46,950 nucleotides of DNA, taken from IMG/VR virus record IMGVR_UViG_3300042090_001801, positions 1-46,950 of that record; one strand, written 5' to 3'. Origin of the DNA: a virus. Both the position numbers and the translations under genes were made by a program. Positions within the stretch are counted from its first letter, which is position 1, and each line of letters begins with the position of its first letter. Shown piece after piece: positions 14,804 to 20,266 of this stretch. Under the pieces are notes generated by a model. The model did no database searches and had not been told where the DNA came from. It was given only the letters and a program-made list of their open reading frames with translations.

Positions 14804-14875
14804 TGGTGCCCTCGGATGGAGTTAAACCACCGTCCCCCGCATTGACGCGAGACTCTGACGTTGAGCTACAAGGGC
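14804..14875 (-). tRNA. Anomalous tRNA with six-base anticodon loop
   Basis: The acceptor GCCCTTG/CGAGGGC, D stem GCTC/GAGT, T arm GGTGG-TTTAACT-CCATC, discriminator A and CCA are sound. The anticodon arm reads CTCGC-GTCAAT-GCGGG, one base short of normal, and position 26 seems absent. The anticodon could be GTC (Asp-like) or CAA; I cannot decide. It is either decayed or an adapted variant. Confidence 0.6.
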
Positions 14876-14879
14876 AAAT

Positions 14880-15166
14880 CTGGTGGGGTCGGTAGGTTGT
14901 CAAGCCTACATCTTTCATCCACGTCGGCGTTACTGTGCGACACTCCTCGGAGGCTGGCCAAGCACTCGTCAATAGAGCGGGGAATTTCACCCGAGGGCTA
15001 CGGCTGCGTGACCATAGTGTGTTACCGCCCAACCAACTTGCACCGCCGCTGCAATCTACGCACGGTGTTCGTTGTGCACTACGCCAATCGTGACCTACTT
15101 GAGCCTCGAGCATTGCATCCCGAGCACCTTCTCCCCCGCAACAAGGGCATTATCAGTCACGACCCC
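14880..15166 (-). ncRNA. Candidate 287-nt RNA with tRNA-like acceptor ends
   Basis: The 5' end GGGGTCG (15160-15166) pairs perfectly with CGACCCC near the 3' end, followed by A and CCA, exactly as a tRNA acceptor. Just inside lies a T-arm-like stem GTAGG/CCTAC with an eight-base loop CTTGACAA. The roughly 240 bases between hold no cloverleaf and no tag frame that I recognise. It may be an intron-bearing tRNA, a tmRNA-like RNA or a new family. A promoter at 15340-15368 reads into it. Confidence 0.5.
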
Positions 15167-15170
15167 AAAA

Positions 15171-15314
15171 CTTTCAAAGAGCATTGTTCAACAAAAACGG
15201 TATCGGAGATTTGCCCCCTGCGCCAGCATGGCATAGCCGAATCGAACGGCCGGGTGTTTTCACCAAGAAAGTTAGATAACCGACATCCAACGGTTGAGCA
15301 ATGTTCTTTGAAAG
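15171..15314 (-). repeat. 22-bp inverted repeat enclosing a structured segment
   Basis: Arms at 15171-15192 and 15293-15314 are complementary over 22 bases with two mismatches. The enclosed 100 bases contain a tRNA-like T arm (GGCCG-TTCGATT-CGGCT). It looks like a long processing stem in the leader of the 287-nt RNA. Confidence 0.6.
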
Positions 15315-15323
15315 CTGTGCATC

Positions 15324-15330
15324 TATTTAG
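15324..15330 (-). promoter_or_regulatory. Late-promoter-like motif CTAAATA
   Basis: A one-base variant of ATAAATA, located just downstream of the transglycosylase stop and reading toward the 287-nt RNA. Confidence 0.3.
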
Positions 15331-15339
15331 TGAAGTCTC

Positions 15340-15368
15340 ATTCTAATTGTCCGAGACTGGTTTGTAAA
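15340..15368 (-). promoter_or_regulatory. Sigma70-like promoter (TTTACA-17-TAGAAT)
   Basis: The -35 TTTACA is at 15363-15368 and the -10 TAGAAT at 15340-15345. It overlaps the last codons and TAG stop of the transglycosylase gene and should transcribe the structured RNA segment and tRNAs downstream. Confidence 0.65.
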
Positions 15369-16401
15369 CTTCAGGAGTTTCCTCAGGACTGGGAACCTCC
15401 ACGGTGCTGGCAACCATCTGGTCGTGCACCTCCTTCACCTTCGCTCCGAGGATGAAAATCGACATCACGTAGTTGTCGCTCGGGTTGTAGTGGCGGATGG
15501 TGAAGTAATTCGGGAGCTTCTTGAACACCCGCGCCTTAGGTCCAGGGAGTGACCAGGACACGAAGGTCTTCTTGCCGTTCCGCGCCTTCGTTTCCTCGGC
15601 GATGGAACCATCTCGCTGCCAGCCCGCATCCACCAGGAAGTGCGCCGCTGAAGCGATCGCGTCTGCCTTGCTCTGGATGATGTCCGGCTTTCCACAGCCA
15701 TCAAAGTCGATGCCTTGATCTTGAACGTGGCTCGGCATAAACTGCGGGATGCCGATGGCGCCGGCGACCGATCCCTTGAGGGTGTCGATGTCCCAACCCA
15801 TCGTGCGGGTGACGAGGAAGAGCTGTTCAAGCTCATTCTTGAAGTAGTCGACGCGGTGGTTTCCATAGAAGCTTAGCGTCGTAAGCGCCTCGAGAGCTGT
15901 GTGCCGCCCGAGGAACTGCCCGAAGGAGGTCTCGATGCCGATGAGACCTACAACTACTTCAGGCTGGATCCCGTACTGCTCGTGGATCTTGTTGAGCGTG
16001 GCGTCATTCTCGATCCAGAACTTTACGCCGTCGTTGACTCGCATCTGCGCGAGCAGCTTGAGCGCGTTGATCTCGTCTTGAGTCATCGCACCCTTCTTGC
16101 TCTTCTTTTTCCGCGGGCGGTAGAAGTCAAGTACGTCTTGCGCCGGCTGGATGAACGTGAGCCGATCGAGAATGTCTGCCTTGTCGAACCCATAGTCAAC
16201 GGACATGTGGGTAGCGAAGCGCTCCATCTGCGTCATTACCGCCTTAGGAACCTTGCGGTGCGCGGTCACCACGATGGGAGCCAGCGTTTGTTCTTGAGCT
16301 GCGAGAGGCGGCTCTTGCGCGTGGGCGGCGAAGCTAAGCGCGAAGTAGGTGATGGCGCAGCAGAGGATAGTCCACGCCAGGCAACGGATAGTTGTCATCA
16401 T
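15343..16401 (-). CDS. MltB-like lytic murein transglycosylase with TonB-box-like N terminus
   Basis: A signal sequence (about residues 1-28, ending SFAAHAQ) is followed by LAPIVVTAHRK, which resembles a TonB box. The rest matches MltB/SltB enzymes: catalytic Glu in GIETSFGQFLGRHTALEAL and GAIGIPQFMPSHV. These enzymes cleave peptidoglycan glycan strands with 1,6-anhydro product formation. A TonB-box-like sequence is unusual here; the phage's own receptor at 21576 has DPIVITSSR at a similar place. The first ATG overlaps the upstream gene's stop; a second ATG follows at once. Confidence 0.93.
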   Translation of the reverse strand: MMTTIRCLAWTILCCAITYFALSFAAHAQEPPLAAQEQTLAPIVVTAHRKVPKAVMTQMERFATHMSVDYGFDKADILDRLTFIQPAQDVLDFYRPRKKKSKKGAMTQDEINALKLLAQMRVNDGVKFWIENDATLNKIHEQYGIQPEVVVGLIGIETSFGQFLGRHTALEALTTLSFYGNHRVDYFKNELEQLFLVTRTMGWDIDTLKGSVAGAIGIPQFMPSHVQDQGIDFDGCGKPDIIQSKADAIASAAHFLVDAGWQRDGSIAEETKARNGKKTFVSWSLPGPKARVFKKLPNYFTIRHYNPSDNYVMSIFILGAKVKEVHDQMVASTVEVPSPEETPEVYKPVSDN

Positions 16402-16679
16402 GTTCCCTTGTTGTCGCGGTTTCTACCGATGTGGTAGCCATCGCAATGTAAGCACTTGTAGTTGGAAAACCAAGTGCCGCGCTTCTTCGTCATCGCCAGC
16501 GCGGACTTTTCCGCCGTCGCCTTTGTGTTGTACATCACCTTGGGCTTTCCCGTACCCGCGTTCACGTGCGAGTTGATGTGAAACAGTCCCCACGCGTTCC
16601 TCGTCACTAAGAAGTTCCGGAAGAACCGCTTCAACGGAAGTTGATCGAGGAACACAAGGTAGATGTTTCGCAGCTTCAT
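16398..16679 (-). CDS. Hypothetical protein, 93 aa, with C-x2-C motif
   Basis: Not recognised. MKLRNIYLVFLDQLPLKRFF is followed by a basic segment and KCLHCDGYHIGRN, a C-x2-C-x3-H arrangement that could bind zinc. The start is eight bases after the CCA of the next tRNA upstream, with GAGA before the ATG. The stop overlaps the transglycosylase start. Confidence 0.75.
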   Translation of the reverse strand: MKLRNIYLVFLDQLPLKRFFRNFLVTRNAWGLFHINSHVNAGTGKPKVMYNTKATAEKSALAMTKKRGTWFSNYKCLHCDGYHIGRNRDNKGT

Positions 16680-16687
16680 ATTTTCTC

Positions 16688-16763
16688 TGGTCTGGGTACC
16701 TGGATTTGAACCAGGGCTTCCTGGCTCCGGACCAGGACGACTACCAGGCTATCATATACCCAG
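16688..16763 (-). tRNA. tRNA-Pro-like, anticodon CGG if counted normally
   Basis: Acceptor CTGGGTA/TACCCAG (C1-G72, A73 as in proline tRNAs), D stem TGAT/GTCG, anticodon stem CCTGG/CCAGG, T arm CCTGG-TTCAAAT-CCAGG, encoded CCA. The loop TCCGGAG has C instead of the universal T33. Counted normally the anticodon is CGG (Pro); CCG (Arg) would need a shifted loop. Confidence 0.7.
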
Positions 16764-16779
16764 ATGGTCAGGTTGTAAA
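16751..16779 (-). promoter_or_regulatory. Sigma70-like promoter (TTTACA-17-TATGAT)
   Basis: The -35 TTTACA is at 16774-16779 and the -10 TATGAT at 16751-16756, overlapping the 5' end of the Pro-like tRNA. The overlap makes it less certain. Confidence 0.35.
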
Positions 16780-16780
16780 C

Positions 16781-16871
16781 TGGTGGGGATACTCGGATTC
16801 GAACCGAGACAGGTGCCGCAGCCCACTCCACGTTCTCACCGTGGCGACTTTACCAGTTTGTCCATATCCCC
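16781..16871 (-). tRNA. tRNA-Leu(GAG)
   Basis: Acceptor GGGGATA/TATCCCC, anticodon stem CCACG/CGTGG with loop GTGAGAA (GAG), long variable arm, T arm CTCGG-TTCGAAT-CCGAG, encoded CCA. Confidence 0.9.
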
Positions 16872-16877
16872 AAATTT

Positions 16878-16954
16878 TGGTGGAACATGTGGGAGTCGAA
16901 CCCACGGACCATACCCCTCCAGTGGGGGCTATGCACCGACGCATAAGATGTCCC
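16878..16954 (-). tRNA. Anomalous tRNA, possibly Gln(CTG)
   Basis: Acceptor GGGACAT/ATGTTCC, D stem TATG/CATA, T arm GTGGG-TTCGACT-CCCAC, discriminator A and CCA are sound. The anticodon arm is best drawn GCCCC-CACTGGA-GGGGT, with A at position 33 and anticodon CTG; a six-base loop ACTGGA is the alternative. Neither is a normal loop. Confidence 0.6.
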
Positions 16955-16959
16955 ATGTT

Positions 16960-17048
16960 TGGTGGGCCTACTCGGATTCGAACCGAGAATACGCTTACGC
17001 GGCTCCTCCTTCTGAGGGAGGCGACTATACCTATTTGTCCATAGGCCC
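16960..17048 (-). tRNA. tRNA-Leu(CAG)
   Basis: Acceptor GGGCCTA/TAGGCCC, anticodon stem CCTCC/GGAGG with loop CTCAGAA (CAG), long variable arm, T arm CTCGG-TTCGAAT-CCGAG, encoded CCA. Confidence 0.92.
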
Positions 17049-17075
17049 ATGATAATGATGTCAAACAAAAGCGAG

Positions 17076-17156
17076 GTTGGAGAGTGGGACTTGAACCCAC
17101 AAGCCTTTCGGCGTCGATTGATTAGATCGATGTGTTTACATTTCACGATAACCAAC
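17076..17156 (-). pseudogene. Degenerate class II tRNA (Leu-like)
   Basis: It has T arm GTGGG-TTCAAGT-CCCAC, a variable hairpin GCCGAAAGGC and an anticodon arm TCGAT-CTAATCA-ATCGA (AAT by count). The acceptor halves GTTGGTT/CTCCAAC mismatch at two positions, the D arm lacks the GG motif and no CCA is encoded. Confidence 0.5.
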
Positions 17157-17176
17157 GTTCAACGGTTTGACAATTT

Positions 17177-17262
17177 TGGTGCCAGAGGGTGGAGTCAAAC
17201 CACCGACAACCTTCGACGCCCGTGGGCTCCGGTCTGCTTTATACGAGTTAAGCTACTCTGAC
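17177..17262 (-). tRNA. Anomalous tRNA, anticodon unclear
   Basis: Acceptor GTCAGAG/CTCTGGC, D stem GCTT/AAGC, T arm GGTGG-TTTGACT-CCACC, discriminator A and CCA are intact. The 31 bases between D and T arms do not give a normal anticodon arm; the best is a CCG/CGG stem around GAGCCCA. Confidence 0.5.
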
Positions 17263-17267
17263 AATTT

Positions 17268-17345
17268 TGGTGCCCCAAGTCGGATTCGGACCGACACTTA
17301 CCCATCTTTTGAGGATGGTGCGTTTACCACTTTCGCCATTGGGGC
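17268..17345 (-). tRNA. tRNA-Leu(CAA) with short variable arm
   Basis: Acceptor GCCCCAA/TTGGGGC, Leu-type D arm, anticodon stem CCATC/GATGG with loop CTCAAAA (CAA), encoded CCA. The variable region is only about six bases rather than a long arm, and the T loop is TCCGAAT, with C in place of T55. Confidence 0.82.
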
Positions 17346-17355
17346 AAATTCTTTT

Positions 17356-17432
17356 TGGTGCCCGATGAGAGGAATCGAACCCTCGACCCCTCGCTTACAA
17401 GGCGAGAGCTCTTCCAACTGAGCTACTTCTCC
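17356..17432 (-). tRNA. tRNA-Thr(TGT)-like with unpaired acceptor
   Basis: D stem GCTC/GAGC, anticodon stem CTCGC/GCGAG with loop CTTGTAA (TGT) and encoded CCA are good, but the 5' end GGAGAAG cannot pair with the 3' end ATCGGGC. It may be a chimera or pseudogene; a better Thr(TGT) lies at 17556. Confidence 0.55.
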
Positions 17433-17440
17433 ACGTAAAG

Positions 17441-17542
17441 CGTATTGTCAGGAGTAGAGGATTCGAACCTCTGAGATCCCTTCGGGCCTCCCGCTTCCAA
17501 AACGGGCGCTCTGACCAGACTGAGCTAACTCCTGACGATACG
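17441..17542. repeat. 15-bp inverted repeat around a tRNA-like gene
   Basis: Arms 17441-17455 and 17528-17542 are complementary with one mismatch and include the acceptor stem of the tRNA at 17448, extending it by several pairs on both sides. Confidence 0.6.
17448..17534 (-). tRNA. Pro(TGG)-like tRNA with long variable arm, no CCA
   Basis: Acceptor CAGGAGT/ACTCCTG (C1-G72), D stem GCTC/GAGC, anticodon stem CCCGT/GCGGG with loop TTTGGAA (TGG), T arm AGAGG-TTCGAAT-CCTCT. The 17-base variable region is of class II size, unusual for proline, and CCA is not encoded. Confidence 0.65.
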
Positions 17543-17555
17543 CTCTACAAAACTT

Positions 17556-17629
17556 TGGTGCTCCTCCCCGGAATCGAACCGAAAACTGCTACTTACAAGG
17601 AAGCTGTTATGCCATTTAACTAGAGGAGC
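17556..17629 (-). tRNA. tRNA-Thr(TGT)
   Basis: Acceptor GCTCCTC/GAGGAGC, anticodon stem GCTTC/GTAGC with one T-T mismatch and loop CTTGTAA (TGT), T loop TTCGATT, encoded CCA. Confidence 0.85.
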
Positions 17630-17634
17630 AAACT

Positions 17635-17712
17635 TGGTGCGCGTGGAAGGACTCGGACCTTCACTTTCCCCACTTTTAAGGCGGGAGCGTTTGCCTGTTT
17701 CGCCACACGCGC
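17635..17712 (-). tRNA. tRNA-Leu(TAA) with short variable arm
   Basis: Acceptor GCGCGTG/CACGCGC, Leu-type D arm, anticodon stem CCCGC/GTGGG with loop CTTAAAA (TAA), encoded CCA. Like the Leu(CAA) tRNA it has a short variable region and a TCCGAGT T loop. Confidence 0.83.
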
Positions 17713-17719
17713 AAATCCT

Positions 17720-17815
17720 TGGTGGTAGGTGAGGGAGATCGAACCCTCCCGTTGCAGCCCATCTGGCCGCTCTCCCGGGTTTATAAGGCCCAGCCGCACA
17801 CCCGTGCTACCTACC
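17720..17815 (-). tRNA. Unusual class II tRNA, SelC-like, anticodon TAT by count
   Basis: Acceptor GGTAGGT/ACCTACC with A73 and CCA, D stem GCAC-GGGT-GTGC with a four-base loop, stem CTGGG/CCCGG around a nine-base loop containing TTATAA, a very long variable arm and an eight-base T loop. Small D loop, long variable arm and the GCGGCTGG...GCGGCC order resemble bacterial tRNA-Sec, but the anticodon is not TCA. The stop codon of the gene at 17807 lies in its 5' end. Confidence 0.6.
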
Positions 17816-18070
17816 GTCTTTGAATATCGAATCAAGCCACCAGTGCGGGAAAGATCCATCCTCGTAGAGCTCCTTCTTGAAGAGGCAGCCCTTCCGGATA
17901 TCTTCCTTCCACATGGTGACGTGGAGGTTAAGCTGTTGCTTGCCAACGGAAAATCCGTTGTTGTGGGAGATGGGTAAACCGAACGTCTCATGGTTGTAGA
18001 ACTCCACGAGGGCGTCATCGCTGAAGTCGAGGTCCCAATGCCGCCCAAAATAGCGGAACATCTCAGACAT
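17807..18070 (-). CDS. Hypothetical protein, 87 aa
   Basis: Not recognised. MSEMFRYFGRHWDLDFSDDA is followed by FYNHETFGLPISHNNG and PHWWLDSIFKDGR. ATG 18068-18070 has AAGAGA upstream; an in-frame GTG at 18115 would add 15 residues that include a basic KRSVNGLSGRYKR stretch. A separate 13-codon frame with a strong AGGAGG site starts at about 18143. The TAG stop lies in the acceptor of the next tRNA. Confidence 0.6.
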   Translation of the reverse strand: MSEMFRYFGRHWDLDFSDDALVEFYNHETFGLPISHNNGFSVGKQQLNLHVTMWKEDIRKGCLFKKELYEDGSFPHWWLDSIFKDGR

Positions 18071-18119
18071 TCTCTTGTAGCGACCGCTCAATCCATTTAC
18101 CGAGCGCTTGGGCACTCCT

Positions 18120-18255
18120 GTGCGTTTAGCGATGTCATAGCATCCTCCTGAATTGGGACGGGCAGTTTGAAGGATGCCCAGCCTATATCGAACTGGAGCC
18201 GCTGGTTTCGGTTAGGAACCTCGCTCACAAGGCGCCTCGTGAGTTCAGCCCAGCG
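18120..18255. other. Structured non-coding segment
   Basis: On the minus strand GTCGCTGG pairs with CCAGCGGC, enclosing a hairpin CTCAC/GTGAG with AGGCGCCT; a TTCGAT element follows. It precedes the strong AGGAGG site of a 13-codon frame (MTSLNAQECPSAR), so a leader regulatory role is possible. Confidence 0.4.
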
Positions 18256-18263
18256 ACATTGTT

Positions 18264-18335
18264 TGGTGGACCGCCGGGGAGTTGAACCCCGCGGGAGTGC
18301 ATTGCAAGTGCTCTCTGTACCCCGGTACGCAGCCC
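18264..18335 (-). tRNA. tRNA-Ala(TGC), second copy, with compact D arm
   Basis: Acceptor GGGCTGC/GCGGTCC, T arm CGGGG-TTCAACT-CCCCG, loop CTTGCAA (TGC) in a stem with one A-A mismatch, discriminator A and encoded CCA. The D arm GTAC-CGGG-GTAC has only a four-base loop and leaves almost no linker. Confidence 0.7.
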
Positions 18336-18336
18336 A

Positions 18337-18762
18337 TTAAATCTTTGAAGTGATAAGCTTGATCGACGCGGTGTTGCGCTCGACTTGCTCCTTGTACGCC
18401 GCAATTGTCTCTTCCAGCCCCTTCACTACTCCAGTGATCTGCTCGAGGTGGCTGAAGCTGTCATTTCCGTCGGCGCCAAGCTCAGTCATCGACTCATTCA
18501 TCAAGATGCTTTCGATCATGGCGATAGCTGGTTCGCTGCCCTTTTGATCCTTAAGCATTGCAATGGCGTCAAGGTAGTGCTGCTGGTTTGCCTCGCGCTC
18601 ATCAAGATCCGCTTGAAGCTTCTTCTGGATCATCTTCTTTTCATCGAGCTGGCTTTGCAGCGCCGAAATTTTGTGCGCGTATTGATTGTTGGCGTGCTGC
18701 AGTGACTTAAGCGTGTAAAGCAGAACTTCTGCCGCGTTTTCAAACGCGTTGTTGTTATCCAT
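18337..18762 (-). CDS. Coiled-coil protein, 141 aa
   Basis: A strong AGGAGACACC site precedes ATG 18760-18762. Long heptad-rich segments (residues about 15-75 and 105-141, for example HKISALQSQLDEKKMIQKKL) indicate a parallel coiled coil. No enzyme motif is seen. A CTAAATA motif lies 45 bases upstream. Confidence 0.8.
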   Translation of the reverse strand: MDNNNAFENAAEVLLYTLKSLQHANNQYAHKISALQSQLDEKKMIQKKLQADLDEREANQQHYLDAIAMLKDQKGSEPAIAMIESILMNESMTELGADGNDSFSHLEQITGVVKGLEETIAAYKEQVERNTASIKLITSKI

Positions 18763-18806
18763 GGTGTCTCCTTGATGTGACGCGTCAAAAGTAACGCGCT
18801 GATCGA

Positions 18807-18813
18807 TATTTAG
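18807..18813 (-). promoter_or_regulatory. Late-promoter-like motif CTAAATA
   Basis: A one-base variant of ATAAATA, located 45 bases upstream of the coiled-coil gene. Confidence 0.35.
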
Positions 18814-18828
18814 GAAACACTGTCAACC

Positions 18829-18913
18829 TGGTGCGGACGAGAGGACTCGAACCTCCAAGCCTTTCGGCGTCACGACCTCAACGTGGTGCGGTTACCAATT
18901 TCGCCACGTCCGC
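18829..18913 (-). tRNA. tRNA-Leu(GAG), second copy
   Basis: Acceptor GCGGACG/CGTCCGC, anticodon stem CCACG/CGTGA (one mismatch) with loop TTGAGGT (GAG), variable arm GCCGAAAGGC, T loop TTCGAGT, encoded CCA. Confidence 0.87.
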
Positions 18914-18916
18914 ATG

Positions 18917-18986
18917 AGCGGCCACGGGGATTCGAACCCCGTCCAGCAGCTTGGAAGGCTGCGTCCTATCCCAGTAGATTAGCCGC
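18917..18986 (-). tRNA. tRNA-Gly(TCC)
   Basis: Acceptor GCGGCTA/TGGCCGC, anticodon stem GCAGC/GCTGC with loop CTTCCAA (TCC), T arm ACGGGG-TTCGAAT-CCCCGT. CCA is not encoded; the gene is three bases from the preceding tRNA. Confidence 0.85.
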
Positions 18987-19020
18987 GTGTAAGGTTGCAA
19001 ACAAAGAGGTCGACACGGGG

Positions 19021-19707
19021 TTATTTTTCCGATAACCGTGTCTGGGCGGTTTGCAAATTTCTTCCTCTCGAGTATCCTCGCAAGAGGTACTCGTAGAGCT
19101 GATCTTTTTCTATCTTGATGGGTTTCTTCCCATCAGTTACCCAGCACGTTCCGAACTGGGAATTCTTTTCACCTTGCTGATGACCACGTTCTGCGAACGT
19201 AGCGACCCTTTTCTTTGACTTGGCAGCCGCCTTGGTCATTATCCTTTGTCGCTTTGCATAAGCCTCAGGATTTTCAAGAACATTTTTCAATATCGCTTCG
19301 CTTTGCGTGTGTCGAAGCGCTGCGTCAAATTCAGCTGATGCCTTTCTTTTTTCAGATAGGCTCTCACCACCTTTACTTGCTCCGGCTTTGGAACATTTGA
19401 GCTGGTGCTCGGCGTCCTTGAACTTTCCACCACCCTCACCACCGTTCTTTAGGTTTAGACAAAGTGGATCTGCCAAAAGCTCTTCATTGACCAGTTCTGC
19501 TTCGCGCAACTTCAGCGCTTCAACAGTGGGTAGTTGCTCCAAGATTTCCTTGTTGAAGCTTTCCCTGCCGTATTTTCGGACTTCTGCTTTTATGCGCTTG
19601 CCACTACCGAGATACCCATCATTCTCGTTGAATGTGGAGTGCATCCCAATGTAGAAGCGGTTATTCAACAAGTTGGTGACGCGATAGATGAGGTGAAGTT
19701 GTTCCAT
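19021..19707 (-). CDS. GIY-YIG homing endonuclease, second copy
   Basis: The 228-aa product has the GIY-YIG domain (LIYRVTNLLNNRFYIGMHS, GSGK) and shares the C-terminal domain NSQFGTCWVTDG-PIKI with the protein at 13939. The two are clearly related. An ATAAATA motif sits five bases before the ATG, so the transcript would be nearly leaderless. It lies between tRNA-Gly and tRNA-Tyr. Confidence 0.92.
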   Translation of the reverse strand: MEQLHLIYRVTNLLNNRFYIGMHSTFNENDGYLGSGKRIKAEVRKYGRESFNKEILEQLPTVEALKLREAELVNEELLADPLCLNLKNGGEGGGKFKDAEHQLKCSKAGASKGGESLSEKRKASAEFDAALRHTQSEAILKNVLENPEAYAKRQRIMTKAAAKSKKRVATFAERGHQQGEKNSQFGTCWVTDGKKPIKIEKDQLYEYLLRGYSRGRNLQTAQTRLSEK

Positions 19708-19711
19708 CCTC

Positions 19712-19718
19712 TATTTAT
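19712..19718 (-). promoter_or_regulatory. T4-like late promoter motif ATAAATA
   Basis: The minus strand reads CGCGATAAATAGAGG, immediately before the second GIY-YIG gene; CGCGATAAATA also occurs before the 307-aa gene. Confidence 0.45.
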
Positions 19719-19733
19719 CGCGTGACAACCTGG

Positions 19734-19821
19734 TGGTGGGCACGGTAGGATTCGAACCTACTAAGGCGCAAGGCCGACGCGTTTACAGCGCGCTGAAGCT
19801 CTCCAACTCCCCCGCGTACCC
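19734..19821 (-). tRNA. tRNA-Tyr(GTA)
   Basis: Acceptor GGGTACG/CGTGCCC, anticodon stem GCGCG/CGCGT with loop CTGTAAA (GTA), long variable arm, T arm GTAGG-TTCGAAT-CCTAC, discriminator A and encoded CCA. Confidence 0.92.
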
Positions 19822-19828
19822 GAATTTC

Positions 19829-19896
19829 CATTTCAAAGCTCACTCGACTTCACATTACGACGCTTGGAAGGCGCCCTTTGAATGAGCTTTGAGATG
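19829..19896. repeat. 14-bp inverted repeat between tRNA-Tyr and tRNA-Val
   Basis: Arms 19829-19842 and 19883-19896 pair over 14 bases with one mismatch. The right arm overlaps the CCA of tRNA-Val, suggesting a processing stem. Confidence 0.55.
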
Positions 19897-19969
19897 GTAC
19901 GTCCTGTAGGAGTCGAACCTACCGCCTTCGCCTTGTAAGGGCGTTGCTCTACCGATGAGCTGAGGACGT
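19895..19969 (-). tRNA. tRNA-Val(TAC)
   Basis: Acceptor ACGTCCT/AGGACGT, D stem GCTC/GAGC, loop CTTACAA (TAC), T arm GTAGG-TTCGACT-CCTAC, discriminator A and encoded CCA. One A-A pair at the base of the anticodon stem. Confidence 0.9.
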
Positions 19970-20090
19970 ACAATGGCCCTGTCTCGCGCATATCCCCGTC
20001 TACTGCAGAGTGTCATCGACGGTCTTATAGCGGTTGGGTTTTGTTAGCTCGGTACTCCTAACCGAGGATCATCGCTTCCCAGCGACGGGT
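19970..20090. other. Structured non-coding segment
   Basis: No gene or tRNA fits. Hairpins CTCGGT/ACCGAG and CGTCGC/GCGATG and a CCGTC/GACGG pairing are visible on the minus strand, downstream of the terminator at 20091. Confidence 0.35.
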
Positions 20091-20119
20091 AAAACAAAGG
20101 GGATCCATTTGGATCCCCT
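20091..20119 (-). terminator. Rho-independent terminator
   Basis: A perfect GGGGATCC-AAAT-GGATCCCC hairpin on the minus strand is followed by TTTGTTTT. It closes the 30-codon transcription unit. Confidence 0.9.
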
Positions 20120-20142
20120 CGTGTGCTGAACATTTTCTTCAG

Positions 20143-20235
20143 TTACACGAGGGTGCTACCTCCAGGAAGCGAGGCGCTACCGGCCACTACTGCTGGCAGA
20201 TATGAACTCAACGCTGTGGTTATGGAAGCTTGCAC
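20143..20235 (-). CDS. Small protein, 30 aa
   Basis: A GTG start (20233-20235) with GGAG eight bases upstream opens a frame ending at TAA 20143-20145: MQASITTALSSYLPAVVAGS, then ASLPGGSTLV. It is mildly hydrophobic. A perfect TATAAATA lies about 32 bases upstream and a strong terminator 24 bases downstream, making a compact late unit with nothing else in it. The transcript could also act as an RNA. Confidence 0.5.
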   Translation of the reverse strand: MQASITTALSSYLPAVVAGSASLPGGSTLV

Positions 20236-20266
20236 TTGGTACTCCGAAAAAGTTTGTGTTGCCGTT

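Noticed and set aside
14646-15346. Long open frames on both strands across tRNAs and the 287-nt RNA
   Set aside because: They run through tRNA genes, have no ribosome sites or protein-like composition, and arise because structured RNA is G+C-rich and poor in stops.
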